Counted from the first letter of the stretch, positions 18,121 to 28,674 are shown. The stretch: DNA of 64,000 nt from Legionella impletisoli (GCF_900639875.1 NZ_CAAAIA010000006.1:62001-126000), one strand, 5' to 3'. Made by a program: numbers and translations. The notes: generated by a model from the letters alone, not told the origin.

Positions 18121-19398
18121 CTATTCACCGCTAGTTCGGGTCGCTACGTGTTTAGGCTCTTCGCCTTCGAAAATCATGATGGGCTTTCCACTATTACTCA
18201 CCACGGATTCATCAACCACCACTTTGCTCACACCTTCTTGAGAAGGTAACTCATACATGGTGTCTAAAAGTATATTTTCAAGTATGGACCGTAAGCCCCT
18301 AGCACCAATTTTGCGATCTAAGGCTTTTCTAGCAATTAATCGCAACGCTTCTTCACGGAATTCTAACTCAACACCTTCCATTTTAAACAAGGTATAGAAT
18401 TGTTTTGTAAGAGCGTTCTTTGGACGACTTAAGATGTCAACTAAAGCATCTTCATTCAGCTCATGCAACGTCGTCACCACAGGTAATCGTCCTACAAATT
18501 CAGGTATTAATCCATATTTCACTAAATCTTCGGACTCTAAGGCACCTAAAACTTCCTGCAAATCTTCTTTGTCTTTTTTATGTTTCAATTGAGCAGAAAA
18601 TCCGATGCTTGATTTATCACTTCGCTCGCGAATGATCTTTTCTAATCCTGCAAAGGCTCCGCCGCAGATAAATAAAATATTCGACGTATCAACTTGCAAA
18701 AATTCTTGTTGCGGATGTTTACGCCCACCTTGAGGAGGAACGGATGCAATCGTTCCTTCAATTAATTTAAGGAGCGCTTGTTGGACACCTTCACCAGATA
18801 CGTCACGGGTGATCGAAGGATTATCAGATTTTCGAGAAATTTTATCGATTTCATCGATGTACACAATTCCCTTCTGGGCCTTTTCTACATCGTAATCGCA
18901 TTTTTGCAATAGTTTTTGAATGATATTTTCAACGTCTTCACCCACGTAACCTGCTTCAGTAAGCGTGGTTGCATCGGCTATCGTAAACGGTACGTTGAGT
19001 AATCTTGCTAGGGTTTGAGCTAGTAATGTTTTACCGCTCCCAGTAGGACCAATCAATAAAATATTACTTTTGCCAAGCTCGATGCCTTCTTCATTTTTAA
19101 ATTGTAAGCGCTTGTAATGATTATATACAGCAACCGATAATACCTTCTTGGCATGAGATTGGCCGATTACATATTCATCTAGAAATTGCGAAATTTCCTT
19201 TGGGGTGGGCAAATGTGATTCCGTATCTTCTTGAGTTTCATGACTTTCTTCACGAATAATATCGTTACACAATTCGACGCATTCATCACAAACAAACACC
19301 GATGGTCCGGCTATTAACTTTTTTACTTCATGCTGGCTTTTACCACAGAAAGAACAATACAAAATCTTATCCCCATCATTGCCAGAACTTTTAGTCAT
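18121..19398 (-). CDS. clpX: ATP-dependent Clp protease ATP-binding subunit ClpX
   Basis: AAA+ unfoldase that feeds substrates to ClpP. The N-terminal zinc-binding domain has C15, C18, C37 and C40. Walker A GPTGSGKT is near residue 122 and Walker [11 protein letters not shown] near 185. The ClpP-binding IGF-type loop is present as SSIGFSAQ. At 425 residues it is the usual size. It lies 180 bp downstream of clpP on the same strand. Confidence 0.98.
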   Translation of the reverse strand: MTKSSGNDGDKILYCSFCGKSQHEVKKLIAGPSVFVCDECVELCNDIIREESHETQEDTESHLPTPKEISQFLDEYVIGQSHAKKVLSVAVYNHYKRLQFKNEEGIELGKSNILLIGPTGSGKTLLAQTLARLLNVPFTIADATTLTEAGYVGEDVENIIQKLLQKCDYDVEKAQKGIVYIDEIDKISRKSDNPSITRDVSGEGVQQALLKLIEGTIASVPPQGGRKHPQQEFLQVDTSNILFICGGAFAGLEKIIRERSDKSSIGFSAQLKHKKDKEDLQEVLGALESEDLVKYGLIPEFVGRLPVVTTLHELNEDALVDILSRPKNALTKQFYTLFKMEGVELEFREEALRLIARKALDRKIGARGLRSILENILLDTMYELPSQEGVSKVVVDESVVSNSGKPIMIFEGEEPKHVATRTSGE

Positions 19399-19546
19399 CT
19401 ACAAAACCCCTTTTTTACTAAAGAATTAAAGCCTTCTTTAATAAAATTTTAGCTAATTAAAAATTTAACGCCAGTCTTTATCCATTGGAATTAAAAGATG
19501 CGGATTAGTCATTTCACATCATCAATCCCAATGGGTTTCTAACTGT

Positions 19547-19572
19547 GAGGGGATAATCGCAAAAAGCCCCTC
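19547..19572 (-). terminator. Hairpin just after clpP
   Basis: GAGGGG (19547-19552) and CCCCTC (19567-19572) form a 6-bp GC-rich stem starting 6 nt after the clpP stop, with a 14-nt loop. No T-run follows, so it is at best a partial terminator or mRNA stabiliser between clpP and clpX. Confidence 0.35.
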
Positions 19573-19578
19573 AAAAGA

Positions 19579-20223
19579 TTAACGTTTTTCTTCTTTTAAA
19601 GTATCGGTTCGATCATAAAGTACTTGATCAACTAAGCCGTATGTTTTTGCCTGCTCAGCATTCATAAAGTTATCACGTTCCGTATCTTTCATGATTTGAT
19701 CGGGTGATTTTTTGGTATGCTTAGCCATGATGCTATTTAAGCGCTCGCGTACCGCTAATGTTTCACGAGCGTGAATTTCAATATCCGTCGCTTGCCCGCG
19801 ATAACCACCAAGCGGCTGATGAATCATAACACGTGCATTAGGCAAGCAATAACGTTTGCCTTCAGCCCCACTCGACAGCAATAAAGCAGCAGCACTAGCC
19901 GCCTGGCCAATACATAAAGTACTGACATCGGGCTTAATAAATTGCATGGTGTCATAAATTGCTAATCCAGCGGTTACCACTCCTCCGGGTGAGTTGATGT
20001 ACAGAGAAATGTCTTTATCTGGGTTTTCGGACTCTAAAAATAGAAGCTGAGCCACCACCAGATTTGCCATATGATCTTCGACTTCTCCAAGTAAAAAGAT
20101 AATTCGCTCTTTTAACAGTCTGGAATAGATATCATAAGAACGTTCACCTCTGGAGGTTTGCTCAATCACCATCGGCACGAGGCCGCTCGCATTTCGAATG
20201 ATGTTTTCCGATTCTCCCCGCAT
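19579..20223 (-). CDS. clpP: ATP-dependent Clp protease proteolytic subunit ClpP
   Basis: A serine protease that forms the tetradecameric chamber used with ClpX. The catalytic triad is S110 (GQAASAA), H135 (MIHQPLGG) and D184 (TERD). The segment [20 protein letters not shown] is the conserved start of the mature enzyme, preceded by a short propeptide. There are 214 residues. It starts 2 bp after the tig stop, so tig and clpP are one transcript. Confidence 0.98.
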   Translation of the reverse strand: MRGESENIIRNASGLVPMVIEQTSRGERSYDIYSRLLKERIIFLLGEVEDHMANLVVAQLLFLESENPDKDISLYINSPGGVVTAGLAIYDTMQFIKPDVSTLCIGQAASAAALLLSSGAEGKRYCLPNARVMIHQPLGGYRGQATDIEIHARETLAVRERLNSIMAKHTKKSPDQIMKDTERDNFMNAEQAKTYGLVDQVLYDRTDTLKEEKR

Positions 20224-20225
20224 GT

Positions 20226-21557
20226 TTATGCTCCTTTCTCTTGGCTATCCTTTTTGGGATTCATCACTTCCTCATAAGACATGGATTTTTTAACCGTTTT
20301 GGCATCTTCTAAGATTTTTTCAGCCACGATTTCTTCCATAACGAGCGCTTCAATTTCCGCTAGGCGTTCTTTATCGCCTGTATACCAAGTTTTCAGCTCT
20401 TCTGGACTTTCATAAGCACTGGCTAATCTATCAATCATAGCGGTTACGCGATCTTTATCAACCGATAATTCATGCTTTTTAACGTATTCAGAAAATAACA
20501 AGCCCAAATGCACGCGGCGTTTCGCTTGTTCTTCAAACATCGAACGTGGAAAATCAGGTATTTTTTCATTATCACGATGTTCTGGGCCGAAAATGCGATG
20601 GTACATTTCGTGTTTTAAATGCTCAATTTCTTGATTTACTAAAGAAGAAGGAATTTCAAATTCATTCTTTTCTAACAATTTTTCAAACGTTTTTTCGCGG
20701 TTCAGCGAACTGATTCGACGCTCTAATTCACGCTCCATATTCTCGCGAATGTCTTTCTTCAAGGCTTCCATACCGCCTTCTTTAATATTAAATTTTTCTG
20801 CAAATGCCTCATCAAGTTTAGGCAGCTTGCCTTCGTAGATAGACTTAACCGTAACGTTGAAAGTGGCTTCTTTTCCTGCCAACTCTGCATGGCCATAGTC
20901 TTCTGGGAATGTCACCTTCAGATCAAATTCTTTGCCTTGCTCCGCACCAACAAGTCCTTCTTCAAACCCTGGGATCATAGAACCAGAACCGAGAACGATT
21001 TCAAAGTCTTTTGCCTCACCGCCTTCAAAAGGCTCATCCCCTAAGAACCCTTTAAAATCAATTACTAATTTATCGCCTTTTTCAGCAGGACGTGATACTT
21101 CTTCCCATTCTTTATTCTGCTCACGCAGTTTCTCGATCATGTCGTTAACGTCTTTGTCTTTAACTTCAGCTTCAGCAACTTCCACTTCGGCTTTATTTAA
21201 TTCACTAACTTCTATTTCAGGATAGACTTCAAATGTAGCGCTATAACGAAAATCTTTGCCAGACTCAAGTTGTTCGGGCTCGATGGTAGGATAGCCAGCA
21301 GGTACCAGCTCCTTTTCTTTCAGTGCTTCGAATAAGGTTGATTGCACCATATCACGCGCTACTTCTTCACGAACGGAATCCGAATAGCGCTTTTTGACCA
21401 CATCAAATGGGACCTTGCCTGGACGAAAGCCATCTATCTTAACTCTTCGAGCAAGATTTTTGAGACGTTGGCTCACTTCTTCCTCTACTTTTTCGGTAGG
21501 TACCGAAATAGTCACTTTACGTTCCAAACCGTTCAAGGTCTCAACAGAAACTTGCAT
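20226..21557 (-). CDS. tig: Trigger factor
   Basis: A ribosome-bound chaperone and prolyl isomerase of 443 residues. The N-terminal domain carries the ribosome-docking signature ([12 protein letters not shown], about 39-50). The FKBP domain covers about 150-245 ([20 protein letters not shown]). A long helical C-terminal arm with substrate cradle follows. The start has GAGGTG at 6 nt. tRNA-Leu lies 33 bp upstream on the same strand, so they may share a transcript. Confidence 0.97.
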   Translation of the reverse strand: MQVSVETLNGLERKVTISVPTEKVEEEVSQRLKNLARRVKIDGFRPGKVPFDVVKKRYSDSVREEVARDMVQSTLFEALKEKELVPAGYPTIEPEQLESGKDFRYSATFEVYPEIEVSELNKAEVEVAEAEVKDKDVNDMIEKLREQNKEWEEVSRPAEKGDKLVIDFKGFLGDEPFEGGEAKDFEIVLGSGSMIPGFEEGLVGAEQGKEFDLKVTFPEDYGHAELAGKEATFNVTVKSIYEGKLPKLDEAFAEKFNIKEGGMEALKKDIRENMERELERRISSLNREKTFEKLLEKNEFEIPSSLVNQEIEHLKHEMYHRIFGPEHRDNEKIPDFPRSMFEEQAKRRVHLGLLFSEYVKKHELSVDKDRVTAMIDRLASAYESPEELKTWYTGDKERLAEIEALVMEEIVAEKILEDAKTVKKSMSYEEVMNPKKDSQEKGA

Positions 21558-21590
21558 CTAGTCACCTCTTGAAATTATTTATTTTAAAAA

Positions 21591-21675
21591 TGGTGCGAAA
21601 GGAGAGACTCGAACTCTCACGGGTTACCCCACTGGAACCTAAATCCAGCGCGTCTACCAGTTCCGCCACTTTCGC
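21591..21675 (-). tRNA. tRNA-Leu (TAG)
   Basis: An 85-nt class II tRNA with a long variable arm and encoded CCA. The anticodon loop TTTAGGT gives TAG. The acceptor begins GCGAAAG and pairs with CTTTCGC. It is directly upstream of tig. Confidence 0.95.
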
Positions 21676-21759
21676 AAGCAGGGTGGAATTATTAAACAGT
21701 AGCATTATCTTGTAAAGACTCAAGATAAAAAGAGAAATCAGACATTTTATTTATGAAAC

Positions 21760-21836
21760 TGGGGTGAGCGATGGGACTCGAACCCACGACAACCGGGATC
21801 ACAACCCGGGGCTCTACCAACTGAGCTACGCCCACC
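21760..21836 (-). tRNA. tRNA-His (GTG)
   Basis: 77 nt including CCA. The anticodon loop TTGTGAT gives GTG. The acceptor has the extra G at position -1 opposite C73, typical of histidine tRNA, giving an 8-bp acceptor stem. Confidence 0.96.
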
Positions 21837-21866
21837 ATATTAAACACCTGAATACCGCTTGGCGTT

Positions 21867-21943
21867 TGGCACGCCCGGCAGGATTCGAACCTGCTACCCT
21901 CGGCTTAGAAGGCCGATGCTCTATCCAGATGAGCTACGGGCGC
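21867..21943 (-). tRNA. tRNA-Arg (TCT)
   Basis: 77 nt including CCA. The anticodon loop CTTCTAA gives TCT, reading AGA/AGG. The acceptor begins GCGCCCG and pairs with CGGGCGT through one G-T pair. Spacing to tRNA-His is 30 bp. Confidence 0.96.
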
Positions 21944-21989
21944 ATTTATGCGATGGCATTATACCATTCCCTTCAATCCGGGTATCAAT

Positions 21990-22066
21990 TGGTCGGGGTG
22001 GAGAGATTCGAACTCCCGACATCCTGCTCCCAAAGCAGGCGCGCTACCAGGCTGCGCTACACCCCG
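21990..22066 (-). tRNA. tRNA-Pro (TGG)
   Basis: 77 nt including CCA. The anticodon loop TTTGGGA gives TGG. The acceptor begins CGGGGTG. It is the first gene of the four-tRNA minus-strand cluster, and a tyrosine recombinase gene starts 177 bp away on the other strand. Confidence 0.96.
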
Positions 22067-22242
22067 TTGATCCCGTCCCAAGGACAGAGCGCAAATGATA
22101 CTCCCGCACGATTATAAGGTCAAGAAGCTTGGGAAAATTTTTTGTGAAATCGATTTTTTTCTATTCTAAATGCCTGTTCAGAGGTATTCTTAAATTTTAG
22201 TGTGCATACCTGATTCATTCTCTTAAGATAAACTAATTGCTT

Positions 22243-23463
22243 ATGAAAACTCAACTCCTACCTTTGTTCGATACCATAGATAAACTTCATAAAAATGCTG
22301 AATATGTTCAATTGCCTAACCAGGCTTTTCAATCGGATTTTTTAAAGTGTTTAAGTTTTTTAAAAAGTTACAGCGGCAGTCAGGGAACCTATAATAGTTA
22401 CCGCAGAGAGACCGAACGTTTATTGCAATGGTGTTGGCACATCCGTGGGATCACATTAAACCAACTAAAGCGCGAAGACATTGAACAGTTTGTTCGTTTT
22501 TGCCAAAATCCTCCACAAGCATGGATAAGCTTGAAGAAAGTTCCTCGCTACATCGAAAAAGAAGGCGAAAGAATACCTAATCCTGAATGGCGACCCTTCG
22601 TGGTGACGCAAGCTAAAGCCTTGCGTAAACGAGGGGATAGTATGACGCTTGCCCAATTTAGTTTATCGCAAGGAGCCGTGCAGGAGATTTTTGCGATTTT
22701 GAGTACGCTTTTTAATTTTCTAATCGCGGAAGAATATCTTTTATCAAACCCAGTCGCTTTAATCCGACAAAAGAGTAAATTTATTCGAAAGCGCCAGCAA
22801 AATGCACCCATTCGGCGCTTAAGTTTAACGCAGTGGGATGCGGTCTTAAACGCTTCGGAATTGCTAGCCAATGAACACCCTGAAAAACATGAGCGAACAC
22901 GATTTATTTTGAGTCTTTTATACGGAATGTATTTACGAATTTCCGAATTGGCAGCCAGCGATCGTTGGATCCCTACCATGAATGACTTCAGCAAGGATAG
23001 CAACGGCTTCTGGTGGTTTACAACCGTTGGAAAAGGGAATAAGGAAAGACAAATTGCAGTCAGTGAAGCGATGCTAGCAAGCTTGATTCGATGGCGAACG
23101 TTTCTAGGTTTCTCCCCACTCCCCTCACCGGCTGATAACTCGCCTCTTATACCCAAACTGCGGGGATCAGGTCCTATGAGTGATACCGCGCCATTAAGAC
23201 GCTTGGTCCAACAGTGTTTCGATTTGGCAGCGGATGAATTAAGAAAAATTAACGAGCATGAAGAAGCAGATAACTTAGCGGCTGCTACTGTACATTGGCT
23301 TCGTCATACAGGGATCTCAGAGGATGTTAAGATAAGGCCTAGAGAACATGTTCGAGACGATGCCGGGCATAGCTCAAGCGCCACAACCGATCGCTATATT
23401 GATGTTGAGCTACAAGCGCGTTATCAATCCGCTAGAAATAAAAAAATCAAACCCTCCGATTAG
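22243..23463 (+). CDS. Tyrosine recombinase / phage-type integrase family protein
   Basis: A site-specific recombinase of 406 residues. The start is ATG 22243; an in-frame TTG 6 bp upstream is less likely. An N-terminal SAM-like core-binding domain spans about 30-165, with an extra segment near 90-135. The catalytic domain has every expected residue: R232 (YLRISELA), K264 (VGKGNKER), H351 and R354 (HWLRH), H376 (DDAGHSS) and nucleophile Y385 (TTDRYID). It is longer than XerC/XerD (about 300) and has no adjacent excisionase or phage genes. Placement beside tRNA-Pro hints at integration history, but its neighbours are housekeeping genes. It appears intact; its DNA target is unknown. Confidence 0.88.
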   Translation: MKTQLLPLFDTIDKLHKNAEYVQLPNQAFQSDFLKCLSFLKSYSGSQGTYNSYRRETERLLQWCWHIRGITLNQLKREDIEQFVRFCQNPPQAWISLKKVPRYIEKEGERIPNPEWRPFVVTQAKALRKRGDSMTLAQFSLSQGAVQEIFAILSTLFNFLIAEEYLLSNPVALIRQKSKFIRKRQQNAPIRRLSLTQWDAVLNASELLANEHPEKHERTRFILSLLYGMYLRISELAASDRWIPTMNDFSKDSNGFWWFTTVGKGNKERQIAVSEAMLASLIRWRTFLGFSPLPSPADNSPLIPKLRGSGPMSDTAPLRRLVQQCFDLAADELRKINEHEEADNLAAATVHWLRHTGISEDVKIRPREHVRDDAGHSSSATTDRYIDVELQARYQSARNKKIKPSD

Positions 23464-23870
23464 GGTTTAAAAATGGTTAAAATTGTTGCGGCAATAATCC
23501 ATAAAACCAAGCCAACCTGAGTGGTTATGGGGCGTGGAACTGGAATTTTTCGCTTGATTTCCCAGGCTCGTAGCAATAAAAACGGAACAATAGCCAGTAA
23601 AAATAACTGCAAGATATGCACAGAATGCTGCTTTATAGACAACCAGCCAGAGAGTGCATGCAAAAGGTAATGAAAGCCTTCTTTGCACTGCAACAAGAAC
23701 CACAATTCAAAAGGCTCGTATTTTTCTATCAACCAAGAAGCCAACACCAAAGGCAAAAGAAATTTCAACCCAGGAAGGGAGGTGATCCGCTTGTATACGC
23801 CAACAAATTCTTGTGAAAAAAAGACAAGGATGGAAGTGCTGAGAACAATAAGACCTAACGTGAGAAACAT
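23460..23870 (-). CDS. Small four-helix membrane protein of unknown function
   Basis: I do not recognise a family. The 136 residues contain four hydrophobic segments (about 2-22, 36-52, 82-102 and 115-134) separated by short charged loops such as EIKRKIPVPRP. There is no signal peptide or catalytic motif. Its stop codon overlaps the stop of the recombinase by convergent transcription. It lies 112 bp downstream of uup's stop on the same strand, so it could be a late member of that operon. Gene reality is supported by coherent membrane topology more than by homology. Confidence 0.65.
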   Translation of the reverse strand: MFLTLGLIVLSTSILVFFSQEFVGVYKRITSLPGLKFLLPLVLASWLIEKYEPFELWFLLQCKEGFHYLLHALSGWLSIKQHSVHILQLFLLAIVPFLLLRAWEIKRKIPVPRPITTQVGLVLWIIAATILTIFKP

Positions 23871-23982
23871 AAAATCCTCTAGTACAACTGGGTATTATGA
23901 ATAATGCAAATTGCTGGAAAATTATACTAAAAATTTCGAAAAAAGCCAACGGTTTATATCAATTCAACTGCCGAATTTATGA

Positions 23983-25830
23983 TTATGTGCGTTCTTCCAG
24001 TTCTTCCCAACGTTGATATAAAAACGCTAATTGCGCTTCATCTTGAGTGAGTTGTTGACTGATTTGGGCAATGGTCTCGGTATCCTGCTGATAGAATGAT
24101 GGCATAGCCATTTTAGCTTGTAAGTTTGCTATTTTTTGTTCTAAGGTTTCTATTTGCTGCGGTAGCTTGGATAGTTCGCGCTGCTCATTGAAGCTTAGTT
24201 TTTGAGTTGATCTCTGCTTGACAGGCTCATTCGTTTCTTTTTTAAGCGCTTGTTTTTTTGCTCGCTGTTGCTGATAATCATCATACCCACCTACGTATTC
24301 ATTAAAATGACCATCCCCTTCATAAATCAACACACTCGTCACCACGTGATTAATAAAGGTACGATCATGGCTTATAAGCAATAAAGTTCCAGGATAATCC
24401 ATCAGCATAGACTCTAATAACTCTAATGTTTCCAGATCTAAGTCATTGGTGGGTTCGTCCATGACTAAAAGATTCACGGGCTTTGCAAATAATTTCGCTA
24501 ACAGTAGGCGATTCCGTTCTCCACCGGACAAGGTTGAAACGGGTTGGGTAAAACTTTCCGTTGGAAATAGAAACTCTTTTAAATAAGAAGCAACATGTTT
24601 TTGCTTGCCATTGACGGTGACGTAATCCGCCCCTTCTGCAACATTTGCCATTACCGACTGGTTGGGATCTAATGAACGTCGCAATTGATCAAAATAGGCG
24701 ACCTCTAAAGCAGTTCCGTGACGAAGCTCACCTTTTTCTGGAGTAATTACACCTAAAAGGATCTGAATCAACGTAGTTTTGCCAGATCCATTTGGCCCGA
24801 TGATTCCAACTTTATCCCCACGCATCAGTAATAAAGAAAAATCCTGAATAAGCGGTTTTCCATGAAGAGAATAATGAATGTGATTAGCCTCTAACACCAA
24901 CTTACCTGAACGATTTACTTCAAGATCAAAACGTTCAACTTTATCTGTTGGATTTCGACGTTTTTTATAAGCTTCTCGCATCGCTTTTAAAGCGCGTACG
25001 CGTCCTTCATTTCGAGTTCTTCTTGCTTTAATTCCTTGTCGCAACCAAGCTTCTTCTTCACTTAAGCGTTTGTCAAAAAGCGCACTTTGTTTTTCTTCAC
25101 TTAACCTTGCCGCTTCTTTGCGATCTAAGTACGTTTCATAATCGCATTCATAGCGCTTTAATTGGCCACGGTCTATTTCAATAATATGCTTGGTCACTTG
25201 GGATAAAAACGCGCGATCGTGAGTCACTAACAATAAACTGCCGTTGTATTGTTTTAAATAAGCTTCAAGCCATTCAATGGTGTAGATATCTAAATGGTTT
25301 GTGGGCTCATCTAGAATTAATAAACCAGGTTCAGCAATTAATGCCGCAGCTAATAAAGCACGTCGCTTCATACCGCCTGATAATTCGCTCATCAAAGCAT
25401 CTTTATTTAATTCTAAATGCGAGGCCAAGGCATCAATTTTGGGCAGCAAATCCCAAGCATGGAATTGATCAACCTGCTGCTGATAATAGGCTATCTTATC
25501 CGCATCACCGCGAATGCTGCTTTCATGAAAGCCCGCAATTGCTTCGCCTTTTTCACCAAGATGGTGAACTAAAAAATGATAGACCGACTCGTCGCGGCTC
25601 GTTGGAACTTCTTGTGAAAGCCCAGCTATTTTAAGCCCACTTTGCTTTTGAATTTGTCCACTATCTTGAACCAGTTCTCCAAGCAATAACTTTAATAAAG
25701 TGGATTTACCCGCGCCATTACGACCTACGAGTGCAATACGCTCGTTAACTTGAATTTGTAAGTTCGCATTATCTAGAATTTGCTTACCGGCAAGATTAAG
25801 GCTTACGTTATGAAACGACAAAATACTCAT
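23983..25830 (-). CDS. uup: ABC-F family ATPase Uup
   Basis: A soluble ABC-F protein of 615 residues acting on ribosomes or on branched DNA intermediates, not a transporter. Two ABC cassettes have Walker A GRNGAGKST and GPNGSGKTT and signature motifs LSGGMKRR and LSGGERNR. The inter-domain linker holds RRTRNEGRVRALKAMR, diagnostic of Uup. The last 70 residues form the coiled-coil DNA-binding tail (QQIETLEQKIANLQAKMA). It follows ridA by 9 bp. Confidence 0.94.
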   Translation of the reverse strand: MSILSFHNVSLNLAGKQILDNANLQIQVNERIALVGRNGAGKSTLLKLLLGELVQDSGQIQKQSGLKIAGLSQEVPTSRDESVYHFLVHHLGEKGEAIAGFHESSIRGDADKIAYYQQQVDQFHAWDLLPKIDALASHLELNKDALMSELSGGMKRRALLAAALIAEPGLLILDEPTNHLDIYTIEWLEAYLKQYNGSLLLVTHDRAFLSQVTKHIIEIDRGQLKRYECDYETYLDRKEAARLSEEKQSALFDKRLSEEEAWLRQGIKARRTRNEGRVRALKAMREAYKKRRNPTDKVERFDLEVNRSGKLVLEANHIHYSLHGKPLIQDFSLLLMRGDKVGIIGPNGSGKTTLIQILLGVITPEKGELRHGTALEVAYFDQLRRSLDPNQSVMANVAEGADYVTVNGKQKHVASYLKEFLFPTESFTQPVSTLSGGERNRLLLAKLFAKPVNLLVMDEPTNDLDLETLELLESMLMDYPGTLLLISHDRTFINHVVTSVLIYEGDGHFNEYVGGYDDYQQQRAKKQALKKETNEPVKQRSTQKLSFNEQRELSKLPQQIETLEQKIANLQAKMAMPSFYQQDTETIAQISQQLTQDEAQLAFLYQRWEELEERT

Positions 25831-25839
25831 AAATTAAGT

Positions 25840-26220
25840 TTAGTTAGAAAGCACCATAATCGCATCCATTTCTACCTGGGCATTACGAGGTAAGGCTGCA
25901 ACGCCAATTGCTGCTCTGGCAGGATAAGGTTCAGAAAAATAATGCGTCATGGCTTCATTAATTAAAGGAAAATGAGTTAGGTCTGTGAGATACACGTTTA
26001 ATTTCACAATATTTGCTAAGCTACCACCAGCCGCTTCACAAACAAACGCTAAATTTTCAATGACTTGTTTAATTTGAGCACGTATTTCTTCGCTGCATAA
26101 TTGCATCGTGTTTGGATCCAATGGGATTTGACCAGATAGATACACAACCTGACCAGATTGAATCGCTTGACTATACGTCCCAATCGCTTCAGGGGCTAAT
26201 TCAGATTTAATTGCTTTCAT
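25840..26220 (-). CDS. ridA: RidA family reactive enamine/imine deaminase
   Basis: Hydrolyses 2-aminoacrylate and related enamines released by PLP enzymes. The 126-residue YjgF/YER057c/UK114 fold shows [20 protein letters not shown] at the start and the signature [23 protein letters not shown] at the end, with the substrate-binding arginine in PRNAQVEM context. The ATG follows the spoT stop with no gap, so translation is probably coupled. In many gammaproteobacteria ridA follows spoT. Confidence 0.94.
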   Translation of the reverse strand: MKAIKSELAPEAIGTYSQAIQSGQVVYLSGQIPLDPNTMQLCSEEIRAQIKQVIENLAFVCEAAGGSLANIVKLNVYLTDLTHFPLINEAMTHYFSEPYPARAAIGVAALPRNAQVEMDAIMVLSN

Positions 26221-28344
26221 TTACTCACCATATTTTTTACGATAAAGCCGCATAACCATTTTGTTTGCTCTTAAGCGTCGCATGACCTTTGCGAGATGGG
26301 TTCGATTGTGGACGCTTAAAGAGAAGGTGACGGCGTTATAACGTCCATCTCGGGGATCAACATTAATGTTTCCAATATTCGATTGTGCTTCAGAAATTGC
26401 CGTTGCCATCGCCGCTAATACGCCTCGCTTATTCATCACTTCAACCGTGACATCGACCCAAAACTCTCCTTTGACTTCTTCATCCCAACGCAAGGAAATA
26501 AATTGTTCAGGATTAATTTTGGCTTGATTAATCGTAGGACATTCACTTGTATGCACCAAAATTCCTCGTCCTTGTTGGAATCGACCTACAATGCTATCGC
26601 CTGGTATGGGTTGACAACATTCTGCAAAATGCACCACCATCCCTTCCGTACCTTTAATCGCTAAAGGACGCGTCTTGGTGGATTTAATTAAATCGCCACT
26701 TTCTTGTGCCACCACTAACCGCTTAGCGATCACCATTGCCATTTGATTTCCAATGCCTATGGCATAGAGTAGCTCGTCAATCGATTTATAATTTAGATCA
26801 CTTAATAAGGCATGAAGTGAGTCCTCGGGAATTTTCGAGTAGTTACTTCCTAATTCTGCAAAGGCTTGCTCGAGTAATCGCTTGCCCAATACAATGGACT
26901 CAGCGTGTTGCTGGCCTTTTAAAAAATTACGAATATTGCTGCGCGCCTTGCCGGTTACCACAAAGTTTAACCAAGATGGATTTGGATGGGCCCCAGGTGC
27001 TGTGATCACTTCAACGGTTTGACCATTTGTTAAAGGAATACTGAGGGGAACTAAACGGCGATTTACTTTGGCAGCCACACAGCTATTGCCTACATCAGAA
27101 TGCACAGAATAAGCAAAATCAACCGGCGTCGCGCCCTTTGGCAATTCCATAATTTCCCCTTTGGGGGTAAAAACATAGACTTCATCTGGAAATAAATCAA
27201 TTTTCACATGCTCAATAAATTCCAACGAGTTGCCTGTTGAGCGTTGCATTTCCAATAAACGTTGCACCCACTCTCGGGCACGAAGTTGCGCTTCGTTTAC
27301 CTCAAGTCCAGAGGATTTATAAATCCAATGCGCAGCAACCCCATTTGCTGCCACATTATCCATATCACGGGTTCGAATTTGCACTTCCAAAGGTACACCA
27401 TAAGGGCCAAATAGTGTGGTGTGAAGTGATTGATAACCATTGACTTTGGGGATCCCAATATAATCTTTAAAGCGTTGTGGCACAGGTTTATACGTTTGAT
27501 GTAAAGCACCTAAAACGCGGTAGCACGCATCAATATCTTCAGTAATGACTCGAAACGCAAACACATCCGTAATTTCAGCAAAAGACGCTTTTTTTTGCTT
27601 CATTTTGCGATAAATACTATACAAATGCTTTTGACGACCAAATACATGTTCATAAGGAATATTGAGCTTATCTAACGCTTCTTGTAAATCGCGCTCAATG
27701 CGTTGGGTAATTTCACGACGATTACCACGCGATTTTTCGACTGCTGATTTTATCGCACGATAGCGCATTGGGTAGAGGGCTTTAAAACCTAGATCCTCAA
27801 GGCCAATATATATCGAATGCATTCCTAAACGATTGGCGATTGGCGCATAGATTTCTAGTGTTTCAATGGCAATTCGTTCTTTCTTCGCTCTAGGCATTAC
27901 GCCAAGCGTGCTCATGTTGTGAAGGCGATCGGCGAGTTTGACAATGATAACGCGAATGTCCTTGACCATAGCCAAGACCATTTTACGAAAATTCTCTGCT
28001 TGCGCTTCGGCACGGGATTCAAATTTAATTTGGGTTAATTTCGTCACCCCATCCACCAAGGCTCCGACTTCCTCACCAAATTGTTTAATCAGATCAGCCT
28101 GGCTCAATGAAGTGTCTTCTACGACATCATGCAACAAAGTAGCCATAATTGTTTGATAGTCTAAACGCATTTTGGCTAAAATTAGAGCCGCAGCTACAGG
28201 ATGAGAAATATAAGGCTCACCGGATCGTCGCATTTGCCCTTTATGGGCATTTTCTGCAACCTGAAAGGCTTGGTGGCATTTTTCAATAAATTCAGGCTCA
28301 AGATAGCACTGCAGCTCTTCTTGCAATTCCTTAAAGTAATCCAC
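26221..28344 (-). CDS. spoT: Bifunctional (p)ppGpp synthetase/hydrolase SpoT
   Basis: Controls the alarmone ppGpp, which in Legionella triggers the switch to the transmissive phase. The HD hydrolase domain is intact (H72, D73, E76, D77 in LLHDVVED; later DRLHNMST), so ppGpp breakdown should work. The synthetase domain follows (DVFAFRVITED, then RFKDYIGIPKVNGYQSLHTT). A TGS domain (VYVFTPKGEIMELP) and a C-terminal ACT domain complete the 707 residues. It sits between rpoZ and ridA, the E. coli-like gmk-rpoZ-spoT order. Confidence 0.97.
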   Translation of the reverse strand: MDYFKELQEELQCYLEPEFIEKCHQAFQVAENAHKGQMRRSGEPYISHPVAAALILAKMRLDYQTIMATLLHDVVEDTSLSQADLIKQFGEEVGALVDGVTKLTQIKFESRAEAQAENFRKMVLAMVKDIRVIIVKLADRLHNMSTLGVMPRAKKERIAIETLEIYAPIANRLGMHSIYIGLEDLGFKALYPMRYRAIKSAVEKSRGNRREITQRIERDLQEALDKLNIPYEHVFGRQKHLYSIYRKMKQKKASFAEITDVFAFRVITEDIDACYRVLGALHQTYKPVPQRFKDYIGIPKVNGYQSLHTTLFGPYGVPLEVQIRTRDMDNVAANGVAAHWIYKSSGLEVNEAQLRAREWVQRLLEMQRSTGNSLEFIEHVKIDLFPDEVYVFTPKGEIMELPKGATPVDFAYSVHSDVGNSCVAAKVNRRLVPLSIPLTNGQTVEVITAPGAHPNPSWLNFVVTGKARSNIRNFLKGQQHAESIVLGKRLLEQAFAELGSNYSKIPEDSLHALLSDLNYKSIDELLYAIGIGNQMAMVIAKRLVVAQESGDLIKSTKTRPLAIKGTEGMVVHFAECCQPIPGDSIVGRFQQGRGILVHTSECPTINQAKINPEQFISLRWDEEVKGEFWVDVTVEVMNKRGVLAAMATAISEAQSNIGNINVDPRDGRYNAVTFSLSVHNRTHLAKVMRRLRANKMVMRLYRKKYGE

Positions 28345-28424
28345 GCGGCTCTCCTGCGCTTATGCAATAATCGTCACGTTGAAAAACGAGAACCGCTTCA
28401 ACATGACGATGGGGGGAGTAAAAA

Positions 28425-28628
28425 TTATTCTTTTTCGAGGTATTCAGAAGAGACTAAACCGTCAGCTATTTCTCTAAGTGCGACAACCGTTGGCTTATCA
28501 TTTTCCCACTCAACCATTGGCTGAGCACCTCGTACTGCGATATCACGAGCTCTTTTTGTCGCCAACATCACTAGTTCAAAGCGATTGTTAACCTGTTCCA
28601 AGCAATCTTCAACAGTAACTCGTGCCAT
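28425..28628 (-). CDS. rpoZ: RNA polymerase omega subunit
   Basis: A 67-residue subunit that helps assemble RNA polymerase and forms part of a ppGpp site. [20 protein letters not shown] and [12 protein letters not shown] are highly conserved. It is shorter than the E. coli protein (91) but similar to other short omegas. Position between gmk and spoT matches E. coli. Confidence 0.96.
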   Translation of the reverse strand: MARVTVEDCLEQVNNRFELVMLATKRARDIAVRGAQPMVEWENDKPTVVALREIADGLVSSEYLEKE

Positions 28629-28674
28629 AATGTAACCTCTCCCAACAAATGATATAAATAGACAACATTATATT

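Noticed and set aside
21764..22117. Plus-strand frames over the tRNA-His/Arg/Pro cluster
   Set aside because: Antisense of tRNA genes; GFEPAT and GRIRTC strings are typical artefacts.
22548..23156. Minus-strand frame of 202 codons inside the recombinase gene
   Set aside because: It is antisense to a gene with complete catalytic motifs, and its composition (S/R/K-rich, no domain) is that of a shadow.
22243..23463. Genomic island or prophage anchored at the tRNA cluster
   Set aside because: Only one recombinase gene is present, flanked by conserved core genes, and I found no tRNA-end duplication.
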